Below, one piece after another: positions 1-11,759 of a stretch of 64,000 bases of DNA (within the stretch, counting starts at the first letter, position 1; the number at the start of each line of letters is the position of its first letter). Origin of the DNA: Terfezia claveryi (Eukaryota > Ascomycota > Pezizomycetes > Pezizales > Pezizaceae); NCBI GenBank assembly GCA_015179025.1, contig WHUX01000009.1:62001-126000 (forward strand). The letters are read 5' to 3'. A program made the position numbers and the translations under genes. Below the pieces are notes generated by a model that ran no database searches, was not told where the DNA came from, and worked only from the letters and a program-made list of their open reading frames with translations.

Positions 1-481
1 GTAATGTAAATACGACGCAGCTCTCTGGACATTAACCCAGGATGGCTCACGCATGATGACATGCAAACCGTGTAGGAGCAAGAGAATTGTGAAGATGACA
101 GTAACGACTCTATACAAATATAGTATATTTTAAATTAACTAACAGCTTTGTAGCGGAAGAGAGAGGAGAGCTTGATAGCTAGGGATGATACTTCCCATGT
201 AGCAGTGAGACAAACAGAAAGGAATATACGAAGATCAAGATCAGTAACGCCTTCCCATGCCAGTGGCTAGCAAACTTCCCTCGGCTGGAAACATCCGACC
301 CACCATTACTCTCCCCTTCCCCATGCTTACCAGCAACGGGAATTTGCTTTGTATACGAGAACTCTGGAGGATTTCGCCAAATTAATGGACGATCTTCAAT
401 TGGGGGAGTGTACAGTTTGTGAGGAGGCCGGAATTGGGACAAAGATTCGGGCAATATGAGATATAAGGATTTGCGAGCGTT
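1..481. other. Intergenic DNA at left edge
   Basis: I find no gene here. A minus-strand open frame of about 91 codons (179-454) ends in a hydrophobic stretch but starts only from TTG, has no recognisable domain and could be chance. The right part runs into the degraded Helitron-like frame. Confidence 0.4.
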
Positions 482-677
482 GTGGACGCGAGCTGTCTGC
501 CCTTTCTTGGCAAAGAATATAAGTTTTCAGCTCAAAATGGCATGTCCCCAGGGCAAATACCACCTGAATTAGATATGCTAGGGATACCGACACCTATTGA
601 GGCTATGATGTTAGCTCTTGAGGTTTTGGGCAATATAAAGGTGGGAAGATCCATGTCACTACCTTCCTACAGGATCC

Positions 678-685
678 AACTGAAG
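678..685. repeat. Left 8-bp target-site duplication of the MULE
   Basis: AACTGAAG directly abuts the left inverted repeat and recurs at 1619-1626 directly after the right one. Confidence 0.85.
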
Positions 686-1618
686 GGAAGGGTCTCAAGC
701 AGAACACGCTAATAATTTTACTATCTTATAAAGGAAAAGCAGCAGCATAGATATCTAGCTGTTTTAGAATGCAGAAAAGGGGCTCGTCATGACGAGGCAT
801 ACCATATCACCGCTATACAATATCACCGCTATACAATATCACCGTCAACAAATCAAAATGTCATATCTTTTCTATATAACGAATTCATTAGCTATATTAT
901 ACCTCATTAATGAAGAGTCATACAAACGTTTTCAAAGATGAGCCACCAAGCTCTTTCAGCCGCTCAGCGCCTTCATGTGTACCAGCACTATGGATAGCAT
1001 GGTAAATCTGAGAAGCAGAGTAATTTTTGGCTGCTTCAGACTTGATATATCCTACTAATATACTTGGTTTTTTTATCTGGAAGCTCTCCTCAATATCATG
1101 AGTATGGGTATGTTCATCTAAGCGCTCAATGGTAACAGCTGTGCCATCAACTAGATGCAAGACCTTAATTCGGACATTGCAAAGGTTGGCATTTCGAATA
1201 CTGCTTTGCCGGCGTTTAATAACCTTACCATCGGTATCCGCAACTTGAGCTACGCTTGACTTCCAGCTTTTCCGAAGTCTGCACTCATATTTCTGAACAC
1301 GTACTGTACCATAAGCTTGCAGCAGCTCTTGGCCATATCTCGTCAAATATTTGGGGGGGTATTGTAACTGGTTTGCTGAGCTCGAACAATATAGTGCGGT
1401 AGTGGAGAGCATCAGCAGAGATTGGCATCATGGCTTCAGTAGACATTTTGATTTGTTGACGGTGATATTGTATAGCGGTGATATTGTATAGCGGTGATAT
1501 GGTATGCCTCGTCATGACGAGCCCCTTTTCTGCATTCTAAAACAGCTGGATATCTATGCTGCTGCTTTTCCTTTATAAGATAGTAAAATTATTAGCGTGT
1601 TCTGCTTGAGACCCTTCC
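686..1618. mobile_element. Mutator-like (MULE) non-autonomous element, 933 bp
   Basis: The ends are long inverted repeats: 686-862 and 1442-1618 are reverse complements over 177 bp, with one mismatch seen in the GATATC(T/C)AGCTG stretch. The element begins GGAAGGGTCTCAAGCAG. It is flanked by a perfect 8-bp direct repeat AACTGAAG at 678-685 and 1619-1626, or 9 bp if the adjoining C is counted. Long TIRs with an 8-10 bp duplication fit the Mutator superfamily, and the internal zinc-finger ORF supports this. hAT elements also give 8 bp but have short TIRs. Near-identity of the TIRs implies recent insertion. The interior lacks any DDE catalytic domain, so mobility would need an enzyme supplied in trans. 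Confidence 0.85.
918..1446 (-). pseudogene. Truncated MULE transposase N-terminus (zinc-finger region only)
   Basis: An ATG at 1446, just inside the right inverted repeat, opens a frame beginning MSTEAMMPISADALHYRT and running through PPQIFDEIWP. Near 1330 the similarity passes to another frame (ATG 1412, stop 918). That frame contains YECRLRKSWKSS, then NLCNVRIKVLHL and DEHTHTHD, a C...C...HxH arrangement like the FLYWCH/WRKY-GCM1-type DNA-binding finger at the N-terminus of fungal MULE transposases. It ends at GGSSLKTFV with no DDE, SWIM or catalytic region. A frameshift and early stop therefore leave only the DNA-binding part. Family assignment is by pattern. Confidence 0.6.
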
Positions 1619-1690
1619 AACTGAAGTCTTCCATATCATCCGTCAACTACCAGATATAGTTAGCCTTGAATCCACCTGGGCTTCTGGATG

Positions 1691-2245
1691 CGACCTAAGG
1701 TTGGCACATGAGTACTGAGTTCAAAAAAAAAAAAGGGGGTTCAACTCCTGGCATGATATTTTCTTTCGTTTTGGCTTCTTTCTTTGCTTTTGGTGCTCTA
1801 ATATTCCTAGGGATTGTTGCCATATCAGGCATACGCGGCCTCAGTTACCTTGTATATAAACCTAGCTACATGAGTTGACAGCAAAAAGCCAAACGCCTCA
1901 TCTGTCCCTGCTGACCGAGGGGACTGCAACTGATGTGACGTTCAGGTACTTCCTATGGATTCCTATTTGAGTGCTCAGTCAGGGCTTTATGAACTCAGCC
2001 AGGGTATCATGAACTGCCAGTGGTAATGGGGTTTATAGTAAGGTTGATAAATATGGACGTTGGTACAGAATTACGCGCATGATAATAAGGAGTCTTAACA
2101 TCCATAGGTTATCATACAATTAACTAAATAAAGATACCTTAATGATATACAGATACCTATCCCACTGCCTGACCAGTTCTTAACTTAATCAAACTCGGCA
2201 AGAGCATCAAGCTCATTAAATATCCCCATAACCATATCCATTCCA
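1691..2245. other. Intergenic DNA
   Basis: No gene seen. It holds an A12-type run near 1725 and the probable 3' untranslated region of the minus-strand gene ending at 2246. Confidence 0.5.
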
Positions 2246-5200
2246 TTACACTTCTGTCTCTACATCAGGCTCCCTCCCCCTCCATTTCATCCTACCTTTC
2301 ACCTTCCTCATTCCCATGCCTACCTCATCCTTCGCAAATACTAACCCTCTCACCGGCTTCCACTGCATCAAACCCTGATGCCTTCGATGCATATCTTTTT
2401 GATTCGCCCTATACCTCTTCAGAGCCACAATTGGGTTTCTTGAAGAATAGTTTGATTGTGTTGTTTCGTTCGCCAAAGTGGGGGTTGGCTGTATGAAATC
2501 ATTCTCCTCCTCTGATCGCGAATCAGTAGAGTCGGACTCCGTAGGAACGTCATATGAAGCTCCCTCGGCTGTTCCATGTGAATATCCTGAATCTCGTCTA
2601 GCCCCTCCATGTCCCAATCCGGTATCAATTCCGAACTCCCTCTCTGCCCGCTCGACAATACCAGCCCACTGTACGCCATATTTATCAATAAGTCGCTGTT
2701 TCTCTTCATCGCTCATGGAGGTTACTCCCCCCATTTTCTCCGTGGATGCAATATCCTCCCTGATCTGCACACCGCTCTGCCCATGTTCGCCTTCATATAG
2801 CCGTCCTTCCTCTCCATTCCCTCCGCGAATCCCCTCTGCATAACAAGCTTCCCATGCCTCAAATAGTTCATGCTCGGCGTTCGTGGTTGCAAAGCGGGAG
2901 TGCTCCTTACACATGCCAGGTACGTAAACGATGTGGAACTGAGCCCAGCCGATTTGACTCAGTTCGAGATTCTCTGGAGCATCGGCTGGCTTACCAGCGT
3001 GGCCGTCGGTGAAGTTGGTTGCGATGTAGTTCTGGGTGAATCGAGCCGGATTGTCAGTTAGATAGACCGGGAGTCTAATGAGCTTTGGCTCATGGTCAAC
3101 CAGATTATCCAACCAAAGCACGCCGTAAGCCTTCTTTTTCGCTTTGTGAGACTTCGTTGGGAGCGGGAGTCCGCCTCCAGCAGTGGTAGGGAACTCAATG
3201 ACGAGTGGTGACCTATATCTGTGTTTAACCGGCAAACGAAGCCGTGCATTCCCTCTGTATATGGTCCATTTCAGATACTGCTCTGTAGTCACACCACCCT
3301 TCGCGCTCACCTTAGCTACACTGCCTCCAGTCCGTAAGCGGATTTTGCCCAAAGTCAACTGTGTATTCGAAGCGGAAGCCCCTGGCTCCTCTACTGACTT
3401 GTAAATGGTGATATCATTATCACAAAACTCAATCCTACCAACGTCCCAGCCTGAGAGCTCCCTTGGCAGAGTCATCTCAATGCTACGGAAGAGGATACCG
3501 ATGCGAACCCTTCCGAACCCCAACCCTGCGTCTAGTGGGAACCACCTTGTCACCTGGCTCGTGGTCTGTAGTAATTCCGAGATCTTAATGGGGGTGACTC
3601 CCAAAATTGGATCATGCTCCCGTAGGCGGCTATCTCGCACGCATACAGTGACCTGGGTTGTACGCCAATCACGGATAAAGCGTTCAGTTCCTGCGTTAAA
3701 AATAGGTTTAGAAGAGACAGCCTTCGTCCGCGTGCGATAAATGAGCTGGTCGTTCAGAATAATGGTGGCGTAAGAACTCGGAAGGGAGCCACCCTCTTCT
3801 TCACACAGCTCGCCAACATTTTCCATGCCAGGCTCCCATTCACGGCCGGGCTTGTTCGCGTTGTTGGCGAAAGTGCCTTTGAGAGATTTGACCTCAAGGC
3901 CAACGCACTGATAAACAACGATACTTAGAATACCAGAAGGCCACAGAGGATCTGGCGGTGTGTGCATGACGCCGTATTCTACCTTTCTATCCAGGGAGCC
4001 TTGGGGTTCCTCTAGCTCCGAGTGATTTTCCATTGTAGGCCCCACCATACCGGGATTCCCACCATTGGTGCGCAACGCTGAACGGAACTTCGTGGACTTC
4101 ACGAAATAACCAACCTCCCAGTGCAATTTCCCAGGCATGCTTGAGTCATGTTCGAGTCCTGACAGCTTTGTAGTAGTCTGAGGGTGCATTTTCCCTGGAT
4201 GCTGCATCAACGAGCGAAGGGGAACTTCAACTTTCCCAAGAATATCGTCGCTCGTGAAGCGGTCAGAGTCCCAGAGCTCAACAGAGAGATTCTCCTCCGC
4301 CTGGACATGCTCCGGTCTGACAAGCAAATATCCGACCTCCTCCCAGCGAGGATTCAGGTCCCCTACAATGACCCGGGTGGAATACATCGGCTTACCGAAT
4401 TTACTCCATCCGAGCGTAACATAAGCGTCTGCGCCACCCCCACTGCGATCCTGACGACTGAGGCCGTCAGCTCGCCTAACCCTGACCATAACCACACCCA
4501 TAGCCTCTGTTTCCTTTTTAATGTCATCACCCTCGAGCATCTTCCTCAGGTTAATGGTCATGCTCTTTGGCGCAACGTACTCACTAGCCACTACCTTAAT
4601 ACTGCTATCCACAAAGTTGGATATAAGAGGCAAATCTAGCACATTAAGACCCTTTTGATCCCTAGACATTGGTAGACACCCTACCTCTACCTGCGGGACT
4701 CCCATAAGGGTGAATGTCAGCTGTTGAAGGAATGGTGGATCAGGGGTGACTTGTAGCCTAATCCGTGCCGTGACCACCAATCCCTTGAGTTCCACCCAGA
4801 TTGGGATCGGGACGCCAAAGAGCCCTCGGATACCAACGTAGAATACCACAAGGAGATGCATATTCTTAGCCTTCTCCATTGCTCCGCTTTCACCCTTCGC
4901 TTTTTCGTTGGTTGGCTGGGCATGATACGCAAGAGATGCTTCCAGATTGTACCATTCCCCTCCCATTCGCTCTGCCTCCGCCTGATCCTTATCCTTCACC
5001 ATATCCAAATCACCTTTCTTAAGTTCCTCCCCAATGTGTTGGTCTGGCAAGCTCCGCAGACTTAAGATCCGCAATGGTGTTGCTCCCTGGCTCATATCGA
5101 CAACACGAACGTTCTCAATTACACCAGGAACAGAGGCCTGCATAACATCCTCAAGCATATCCACAACACTCGCAAACATATCAGGATTCAGTAACCGCCA

Positions 5201-6328
5201 TCCGACACCAACAAGTGTATTAAGCCATTCCACAGACTCCGGGATTAAATTTGCCGAAGCAATCTCACCACGCTGACTCTCAGCGGACCAATCGATGTTC
5301 CTGGTCTGAGTGAGGACAGAGCGAGACCACACCCAGATAGCACATGCAATGATAGTACCCGCCGTGAAGGAGGCAATTAGCGAAGGTACCGTGACGTAAA
5401 AACCGCCCTTAAAGCCATGCAAAATCCAGGAGAGAATAGGAATCATAGTTGTGAAAATGAGAGTTGCGATGCATATATGTTTGGCTTTTCCCTCCAGTGC
5501 TTGGATAACAGGAGCAGCTGAGAGCGCAATAGTCGGTGTGGGATGGAAAAGGAGATTGGTCTTCTCTCCGCCACGAAGTGGCACATCCGACGTAGAATGT
5601 GGGGCCATGGGAGCTGGGGGAGCAGTGATGTCCTGGATTTCTGCATATTCCTTCAGTGGTTGGTTTGGGGACGTATGAAAAGGTTCATTGGCAGAACTTG
5701 TAGAACCATTATTTTTATATGGAGGTATGGTATTGGTATTGGGAAAAGCAGGCGGAAAAGCTTCCTGTGAATTATTCTCGAGTTAGATATCCTACCTTGC
5801 AGAGCTAAAACTAGCCATTCTGCAAAGAGAAATTTTCCCTACCTCTGTACCTCTCTGCGTAACAATATTCTCCTTTGGTACAGTCAACTATGAAAAGCCG
5901 TCAGCAAAACTGAGTCAGTTCCAAACACACCATGGGTCGCCCACCTTAGAATCTCCAGACGCCCTCAAAAAGCCTTTGGATGCATCTTCAATCTCAACCT
6001 CCCTATTTCCCGTCACTGGATCATAAACCTTCCTTCTTCCTCCAGCTGGCCCTGCTTTAATTTTACCCAGCTCCTTCTTCCGCTTTTCCCTACTCTCATC
6101 AAGATTGCCCTCTTGCACCTGCAGCTCCGTTTGAGTTATTCCCTCTGGCTTCTGTGGTTGTGTGACCTGATTCGCGACTCCCTGCTCTTCCGCAGCTCTT
6201 CGCTCCTTCAAACCCTTAAGATAGTTCTGCACCGTAGGGATAGGGTGCGACCCAGAATAGTTCTCATAAGTGGTATGCGGAGGCTGGGGTTCGCCAGAGT
6301 CATATGTACTTCTTCCCTCATCCACCAT
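2246..6328 (-). CDS. mug190: Mug190/tricalbin-like SMP-C2 domain protein
   Basis: Three exons join in phase: 6328-5945, 5887-5843 (45 nt) and 5764-2246, giving about 1315 aa. The N-terminus has the KVYDPVTGNREVEIED region, then KLTVPKEN across the first intron, as in Mug190-type proteins. Two hydrophobic segments follow (around FTTMIPILSWIL and SLIASFTAGTIIACAIWVW), which would anchor it in the ER. Next comes an SMP-like lipid-binding region starting at ESVEWLNTLVGVGWRLLNP. A C2 domain follows (VRVRRADGLS...DAYVTLGWSKFGKP...WEEVGYLL), and a second C2-like block starts at GILSIVVYQCVGLEVK. In this family the protein sits at ER-plasma membrane contacts and moves lipids. The ATG at 6328 is preferred because MVDEGRS leads straight into the family-like N-terminus. 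An upstream in-frame ATG at 6529 is possible. Confidence 0.85.
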
Positions 6329-7007
6329 TCCGGGTATCCTGATTGTTGGGTACTTTGGTGCTGTCCGCTGAAAAGCACTCAAATTCGTCTTGAAAATTGA
6401 TAACCCACAGGTATAAATAAAGCCCCAAGGTTCAGCAAACGCCTCAACGCTGATAGTGAATCTGGAACTTGGTGAGGATATTGTTTCGAACAAAAATCTC
6501 GACAAGACGTCTAGATAAAATTCATCCATTTACTGGAATGCATCTTACACACATTTCAAATTCATGATTTCAACAACCGCAAGCCGCTGGTGAAAGATGT
6601 GCGTCACCAAAATCATAACCCGGAGCGGGACATCATCATGACGTACTCACGAGTCGCTGGACATGTATGTATAAGTATAAAATATCATAGAAAACAGGTT
6701 AACGCCAAGACCTCCAACAACCTGGAAGCTAGTCTCAGTACATACAGAGTATCTCGTAACCCAATTGGCTACACGTGGTCTCTAGTTCGGGTCACAGCTA
6801 TCCCGCCAGAATATGGTTCATTCATGTATGTCACAAGTATTGATATTAAAATAAACAAATCATCTAGTAATGTACCGAGCGCCATCACGCTACTGAAACA
6901 TCATCGTCCAGGTATTCCTTACCCTCAACTCACCCACTAAGCCCCCCTACATGCCAGTATGATAGACATACGACATACGTCTACTGGGACTGTACCCAGA
7001 TATTTCT
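6329..7007. other. Intergenic DNA upstream of mug190
   Basis: It contains the probable 5' leader of the minus-strand gene. Open frames here show no recognisable protein. Confidence 0.5.
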
Positions 7008-7040
7008 ATGCCCAACTAGTCTGGTGTTCTCATGCCCAGA
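7008..7040 (+). repeat. TAGTCTGG micro-insertion, copy 1
   Basis: A 15-bp unit TAGTCTGGTGTTCTC at 7017-7031 lies between ATGCCCAAC (7008-7016) and ATGCCCAGA (7032-7040), which match 7/9. It shares the first nine bases of the family core. Confidence 0.5.
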
Positions 7041-7365
7041 TGTGTAATACTTTGCCATCACGCGTTGGAGTACAAGACCTACTTATATTAAAGGCATTGT
7101 TGACTTCCATTTTTAAGGACTTGTGAGTTCCGCTAATCGAAATACTCAACTATTTATTACATCAAAACCACTACCGATACGAGACTAAAATGCTGACGGT
7201 ATAATCACACTCCACGTTTGGGGGCCCTAGAAGAGAAATTTGATTGTAGAATCATTCGCTAGCCAGGTTTGTTACACTATTTTCCGCACAGAAGTATGTT
7301 CCGTGGATATCAAGTTCAAGAGAAGCGGCTTTGAGCTATAGGAGGACCAGAGTACAAACGAACGA

Positions 7366-7406
7366 TTATAAGTGTAGTCCGATTGGCCATAAGTTAGCCA
7401 TAAGTG
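7366..7406 (+). repeat. TAGTCTGG micro-insertion, copy 2 (diverged)
   Basis: The unit at 7375-7397 starts TAGTCCGATTGGC and is flanked by ATAAGTG on both sides (7368-7374 and 7400-7406). The 9-mers match 7/9. Confidence 0.45.
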
Positions 7407-7522
7407 ATCTATTTAGAGACTTACTCGGGCCTGGCCGATGTCAGATAGGTTTGGACGATTATTGGGCACCTTGCTAAGCATTACTCAAATCTTACCTACT
7501 TGAGTGGGTACTGTAATCAGTC

Positions 7523-7556
7523 AGTACTCATTATGCCTACCAGACTAAGTATCATC
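7523..7556 (-). repeat. TAGTCTGG micro-insertion, copy 3
   Basis: On the minus strand 7532-7547 reads TAGTCTGGTAGGCATA. The flanks AGTACTCAT and AGTATCATC align only if a 1-bp indel is allowed, so the duplication is decayed. Confidence 0.4.
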
Positions 7557-8621
7557 AAAATTCCATGGGCAGCTACTTCCGTAGCCTGGTAATGAGTAGG
7601 TGAGCTTGTTGGCAAGGTCAGCCGTACCCTAGTCTCAAGAAAACTTTGCTGAGAGAACACATCCACTTCAGGGTAACCAGTAACTGCCCATGTAATCCAG
7701 CAGCAGCCAAGATCAAAGTCCATTCTAGACCGCCCATTCGCTTCTTAATATTTTCCTCTTCCATCCAAAAATAACTCTCACCCATCTTGTGATCCCTCCT
7801 GAGATGCCCTCTCGATGGATCCAGTCGAGCCAGCATAGATGACTACGTAAAAAAGCATTAAAACCAGCCACCCCCTGTCTCCCAAATCTGTCAGTGATGT
7901 CTTAGTATTGGTTATCACAACCACATATTAATATATATCCGGGTCATCGCGACCTGTGATGATCGATCAGTCTCGATCGCCATACACCAGCTGTTGACAC
8001 AGGCACCGTTGTCATGTCACGTCGACCGGCAAGCAACTTGACGTAGCTTCTTGGTAACCGCATAATCTGAGAATCAAGACCCCCCTCCCCTGCCAGTGTC
8101 TTCTTTTACACCACAGCAATATGTATTTTGTATGGGGGCCTCAAATACAACTGAGATGTACATATGCGGGTAACTAGCCAGACCATAATACCTGATGGGA
8201 GGCTTGGTTTATTTTGACAACTTGGAGATTGGGAACTAAGGTACAAGAGGTTCCCGTGGAGTTGATATGTCAGGTTACACAGTGCAACCCGTACCGGTAC
8301 CGGCCGTGGATCATCCCAAGCAGACTAGGATCAGCCGGAGAATGTACCCCGCAAAAATAATCTAGGCACCGCAAATGGCGCTTTTATGAGTCCAAATGAG
8401 TGTACCCGCCAAACTACAAAATGAGTCGAAATTGGTAACGGACAGGTTTATATAGAGGAGCAATGAGCTATGAACATTATAATTTAGTAGATATCAGGCC
8501 TTGAATCCTCGACGTATCCTCCTGCTACTAAGCGCAGCCCTTGCTCGGAAAATCACATTGCTCCTGTACACAGCTCTTGCACTGGAAATCAAGGTAAACC
8601 TTTCGACCGTTATTCGCAATT
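7557..8621. other. Intergenic DNA upstream of the APH-like kinase
   Basis: No gene supported. A minus-strand frame at 7618-7836 has a hydrophobic stretch but no recognisable domain. The part just before 8622 is the presumed promoter and leader of the kinase gene. Confidence 0.45.
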
Positions 8622-9805
8622 ATGGATCTCAGCACCCCCACCGGCCTTCAGGTCCTGCTATCTTCGACGCCGTATGCATGTGCATCGTTGGTGCCACTTA
8701 CTGGTGGTATCCTCAATGTTATACTCCGTGGCACTCTAGCTGCCCCACTTGAAGACGGCTCCACGACAGTAATCGTAAAGCATGCTAAGAGCATCGCTGC
8801 TTTGGCTGAAGGCATCAGTTGGGACGCCATCAGGCTGGTAAGTTCGTGCACTGTTGCATCTGACACTACCGAATCCTCGATGTCATGCAATGCTTATCCA
8901 TCCTCTGGCAGAATTATGAAACCGAGATGATGCAAGCTGCCCGGGAAGCCCTCCGAATCGAACTGCCTGACTCTGTCACCATCGGTATCCCTGAAGTATA
9001 TTATTATGATGGGAAGAATAAGGTACTCGTGATGCAAGACGCAGGTGTGGAAGTCAAGGACCTAAAGGCTAGTCTCCTAGCCGGGAAAATTAATTGCAAG
9101 CAAGCGGATGTTATCGGCTGTGCGATAGCAAAGTTTTCATCAAAGCTCCATTCCTGGAGCAAAGCCCAACCACAGCTGTGCGAGGACATCCAGAAGCATC
9201 GTCTGGCGACAATTGTATCACTGTGGGCAACTTACGGAAGGCTAGCTGAAACAATCGGCATGGTGTCGGAAAGTGCGTTGGAGGAGTACCGGGAAGCCTT
9301 TGAGCATGCTCAACTAGTGATGACCACGGAGATGCAAGATTCCGCGAACTGTGGTATAATTCATGGTGATTATTGGACTGGGAATATTTTAGTCTCACTT
9401 AATGCGAGAAACAAAGACCTCGGGCTTGAGTCGTTGTACGTCATAGACTGGGAGATATCGAAAGTCGCACCACCACTCTTCGACATTGGCCAAATGTCCG
9501 CTGAGATATACCTCGTGAACCACTTTCGGCAGAAGGCTGAAGCTATCAGCCTCCTGGATTCGCTCTTGCGCTCCTGTGATGGGTTGGACTCTTTAAGTTC
9601 CCGATGCAAGATGGCAGTCCACTTCGGTGCACATTTGGTGGTGTGGCCTATCCGTGTGCCAGGGTGGGGCACCCCCAAGGAGGTGGAGGCATGTGCAAAA
9701 TTAGGCGCAGAGTTTATTCGAAAAGGTCTGCAGGGTGATGTGGAATGGCTGGAGCAGAGTGTTCTGGGGCAACTGTTCAAAAGGGCGCTCACTCAATCAT
9801 CATGA
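8622..9805 (+). CDS. APH/choline-kinase-fold small-molecule kinase
   Basis: Two exons, 8622-8837 and 8912-9805, with the intron opening GTAAGT and closing GGCAG, join in phase to 369 aa. The N-lobe has a TGGILNVILRG nucleotide loop and a VIVKHA strand whose Lys would bind ATP. NYETEMMQAAREAL just after the splice fits the family helix with the conserved Glu. The catalytic loop is IIHGDYWTGNIL (Brenner-type HGDxxxxN) and the metal-binding Asp is in YVIDWE. In fungi this family phosphorylates small hydroxylated substrates such as methylthioribose, choline-like compounds or antibiotics. The substrate cannot be read from the sequence. The C-terminal WPIRVPGWG segment is typical of fungal members. 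The ATG at 8622 is chosen because it gives a complete N-lobe. Confidence 0.85.
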
Positions 9806-11759
9806 TCCGCTCACAAGGTCAAATCCGTCATGTCATACATATCCTTTAGCCCCTTCTGCGGCAGAATATAATATTCATGCGTTGCCTCCTGTTCGTTCAT
9901 GTTTATTGCGTTGTCGATACTGTAGCCCTGCCGAAGCTTGTCGTGACTATGACCCGTGTCTTGAGAATAACTCTGCCGGGGATCCACCGAAACCAGATCG
10001 AATTGATGAACCACATGAACCTGTTTTTCCTCAATCGACACTTTGTCGCTAAGCTCCTAGCTACTGTAGGTCGAGGTCCATTTGTTAACACACGTTAAGT
10101 ACTTAAAGTTGAATTGCGTACTCCAGGGTGGGAGATTGCTGCAAGTGCTTCCACAGTGGAGCTAATTGCAGCTGTACCTATCTACTGCACCAAAGCTCCA
10201 TGCGGACGGCCTGAGGCTTTTGATTGGGCCTCTCCTTGTGTCGGTCATATGCACACATGGCCCCAATTCTTCGGATGGGCAACGGTCCTCCCTGTCAGGC
10301 CTACCCGGACCGCTCGCAATTTGGGAGAAGATTAATCTTGTAGGGAAAACATAGTTCTGCTTATCGAAGCATCCACCATGAAGGACACATAAGTTGCAAT
10401 TTAGGTTGTGTTGTCAACGGGGAGGTTTGTGGTTGCAGTCAATGGATACGATATCCTGTCTGTCGCTGAGCGGTGGGGAGGGGTGTTTGGGGAGGGTTTA
10501 GGGAGCTTAGCTACCTAGCCCTGTTGTCTGTGTCAATTGTTCATTACCGTTGAACCCAGGCACGTTTCCGAATGATAGGATCCACCACGTAGAGCCGCGT
10601 TTTGGGGAATAGCATTACATGTCGCGGATCCCGGCCAGATCCAGATTGCCTGTGACAATACCAGGGCATGGGGCATGGGGGCATAACTAAGTATCGTCGG
10701 GTAATAAGATGAGTGGTTTACTCTTCCATTCGGGCGGGGGGAGCACAACGAGGGCGGGGTCTATCGGTTGGCTGCTGCCGCTCTTGGATCGTGGCACGCT
10801 TCTTTTTTTAAATTTTTTTTCAAGGAATTTCCTTTTTTCGGTGTTCGTTTATGCTTTCGTGCTGCTCCTTATCCATTTGTCCCCATGCCGGCTGGATGGG
10901 TGGAGGTTGGGGCGGGAGGAAGAGCTGTGGACGGGAACCATTGCGGTTCTGCTTTGATGTGCTGGGGGATGCGATGATTGGGCCATTGACGGGATGAAAG
11001 CCCCAATGCTTCATTTTGTTGGAACTCGAGGAATGAGCAACGTGTGTGATCCGCACAGCGTGCTGCTTTTCTACAGACGATGGAGAAATGGCCCGCAGAC
11101 AGCTCGAAAAGTAGCAAACATTCAACAAGTGGCCAGCGGGTGCCTGAGAAAGAAACCAAGTGTCGCCGGGCAATTGTAGGAATACACGCTCGATCGCGGG
11201 TGGCGCGCGCAGTACAGTAGGTACGGTAGGTTTGCGAGAGGTGAGGGCTCCACTTGTTGCCCGTTGCCCATTGCCTGTTGCCTTGCCTTGCTTCGTATAA
11301 ATCGGGCCCCACAGGATCAACGGCGGTGGCACACCCTTGCCCGCCCGCCGCGAGTTATGTAAGGCCCCGGCCATATTACAAGTAGAACCTTGGATCCCAA
11401 AAATTCTGATCCTTACCCCCCCCCCCCCCGCCTCGACACCCAGCAAACCCGCCCGTCCAGCTCACCTTTCCCCGGCTTCACCTCTTCTCGCAGCCGACCA
11501 GTGGCCACTCAGGAACGCAGTCATTCTCTTCCCCTCCCCCCCTCCCCCCCCAAAACAAGTGCATGTTGGCGTCCGGGGATACTTACATCTTGCCCTACCC
11601 TCAGGTTCGCTCCACTCTCCATTGTTGGTCCACATAACGCCATTACGAACTCTATTATCAGGTCTCAAGGCCCACGAGGAGAAACAACCACACCCCCCCC
11701 CTTTCTCATACACCACTTGCTTTCACTTCCCACCCACGGGGTTATTCGATGACACCCTC
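9806..11759. other. Intergenic DNA and long leader of kcs1
   Basis: No gene seen in 9806-11300. The last 450 bases are pyrimidine-rich, with long C runs near 11417-11430, 11537-11550 and 11692-11701, and are likely the 5' untranslated leader of the next gene. A frame open from 11337 through this leader starts with PARRELCK and looks non-coding until the ATG at 11760. Confidence 0.5.

Larger units (their letters stand above)
482..1690 (+). pseudogene. Degraded Helitron-type helicase ORF fragment, split by a MULE insertion
   Basis: In one plus frame 482-650 reads ...FSAQNGMSPGQIPPEL followed by a PIEAMMLA segment. This resembles the N-terminal part of fungal Helitron-encoded proteins, where a pre-helicase domain carries a PGxVPPEL...IEEMLIAR pattern. 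After a frameshift near 650 the frame reads KIHVTTFLQDPTE. It is then interrupted at 686 by the 933-bp element and resumes after 1618 as VFHIIRQLPDIVSLEST, matching the usual HVVxFxQDxxxVxxxLPxLP region. The join is exact once one copy of the 8-bp duplication is removed. The frameshift and the absence of the Rep and helicase domains show that it is a relic. The assignment rests on motif resemblance only. Confidence 0.55.

Noticed and set aside
179..454. 91-codon minus-strand frame with a hydrophobic end
   Set aside because: It has only a TTG start, no domain and no supporting context.
686..1618. The MULE as the parent of the TAGTCTGG micro-insertions
   Set aside because: Its termini begin GGAAGGGTCTC and share nothing with TAGTCTGGTTGGCAC.
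7618..7836. 72-codon minus-strand frame with LEWTLILAAAGLHGQLL
   Set aside because: No recognisable family or supporting neighbour, so it is likely chance in a gene-poor spacer.
11337..11759. Extension of the kcs1 frame 141 codons upstream
   Set aside because: The stretch is C-rich and low in coding character, and the ATG at 11760 gives a normal Kcs1 start. It is treated as a leader.
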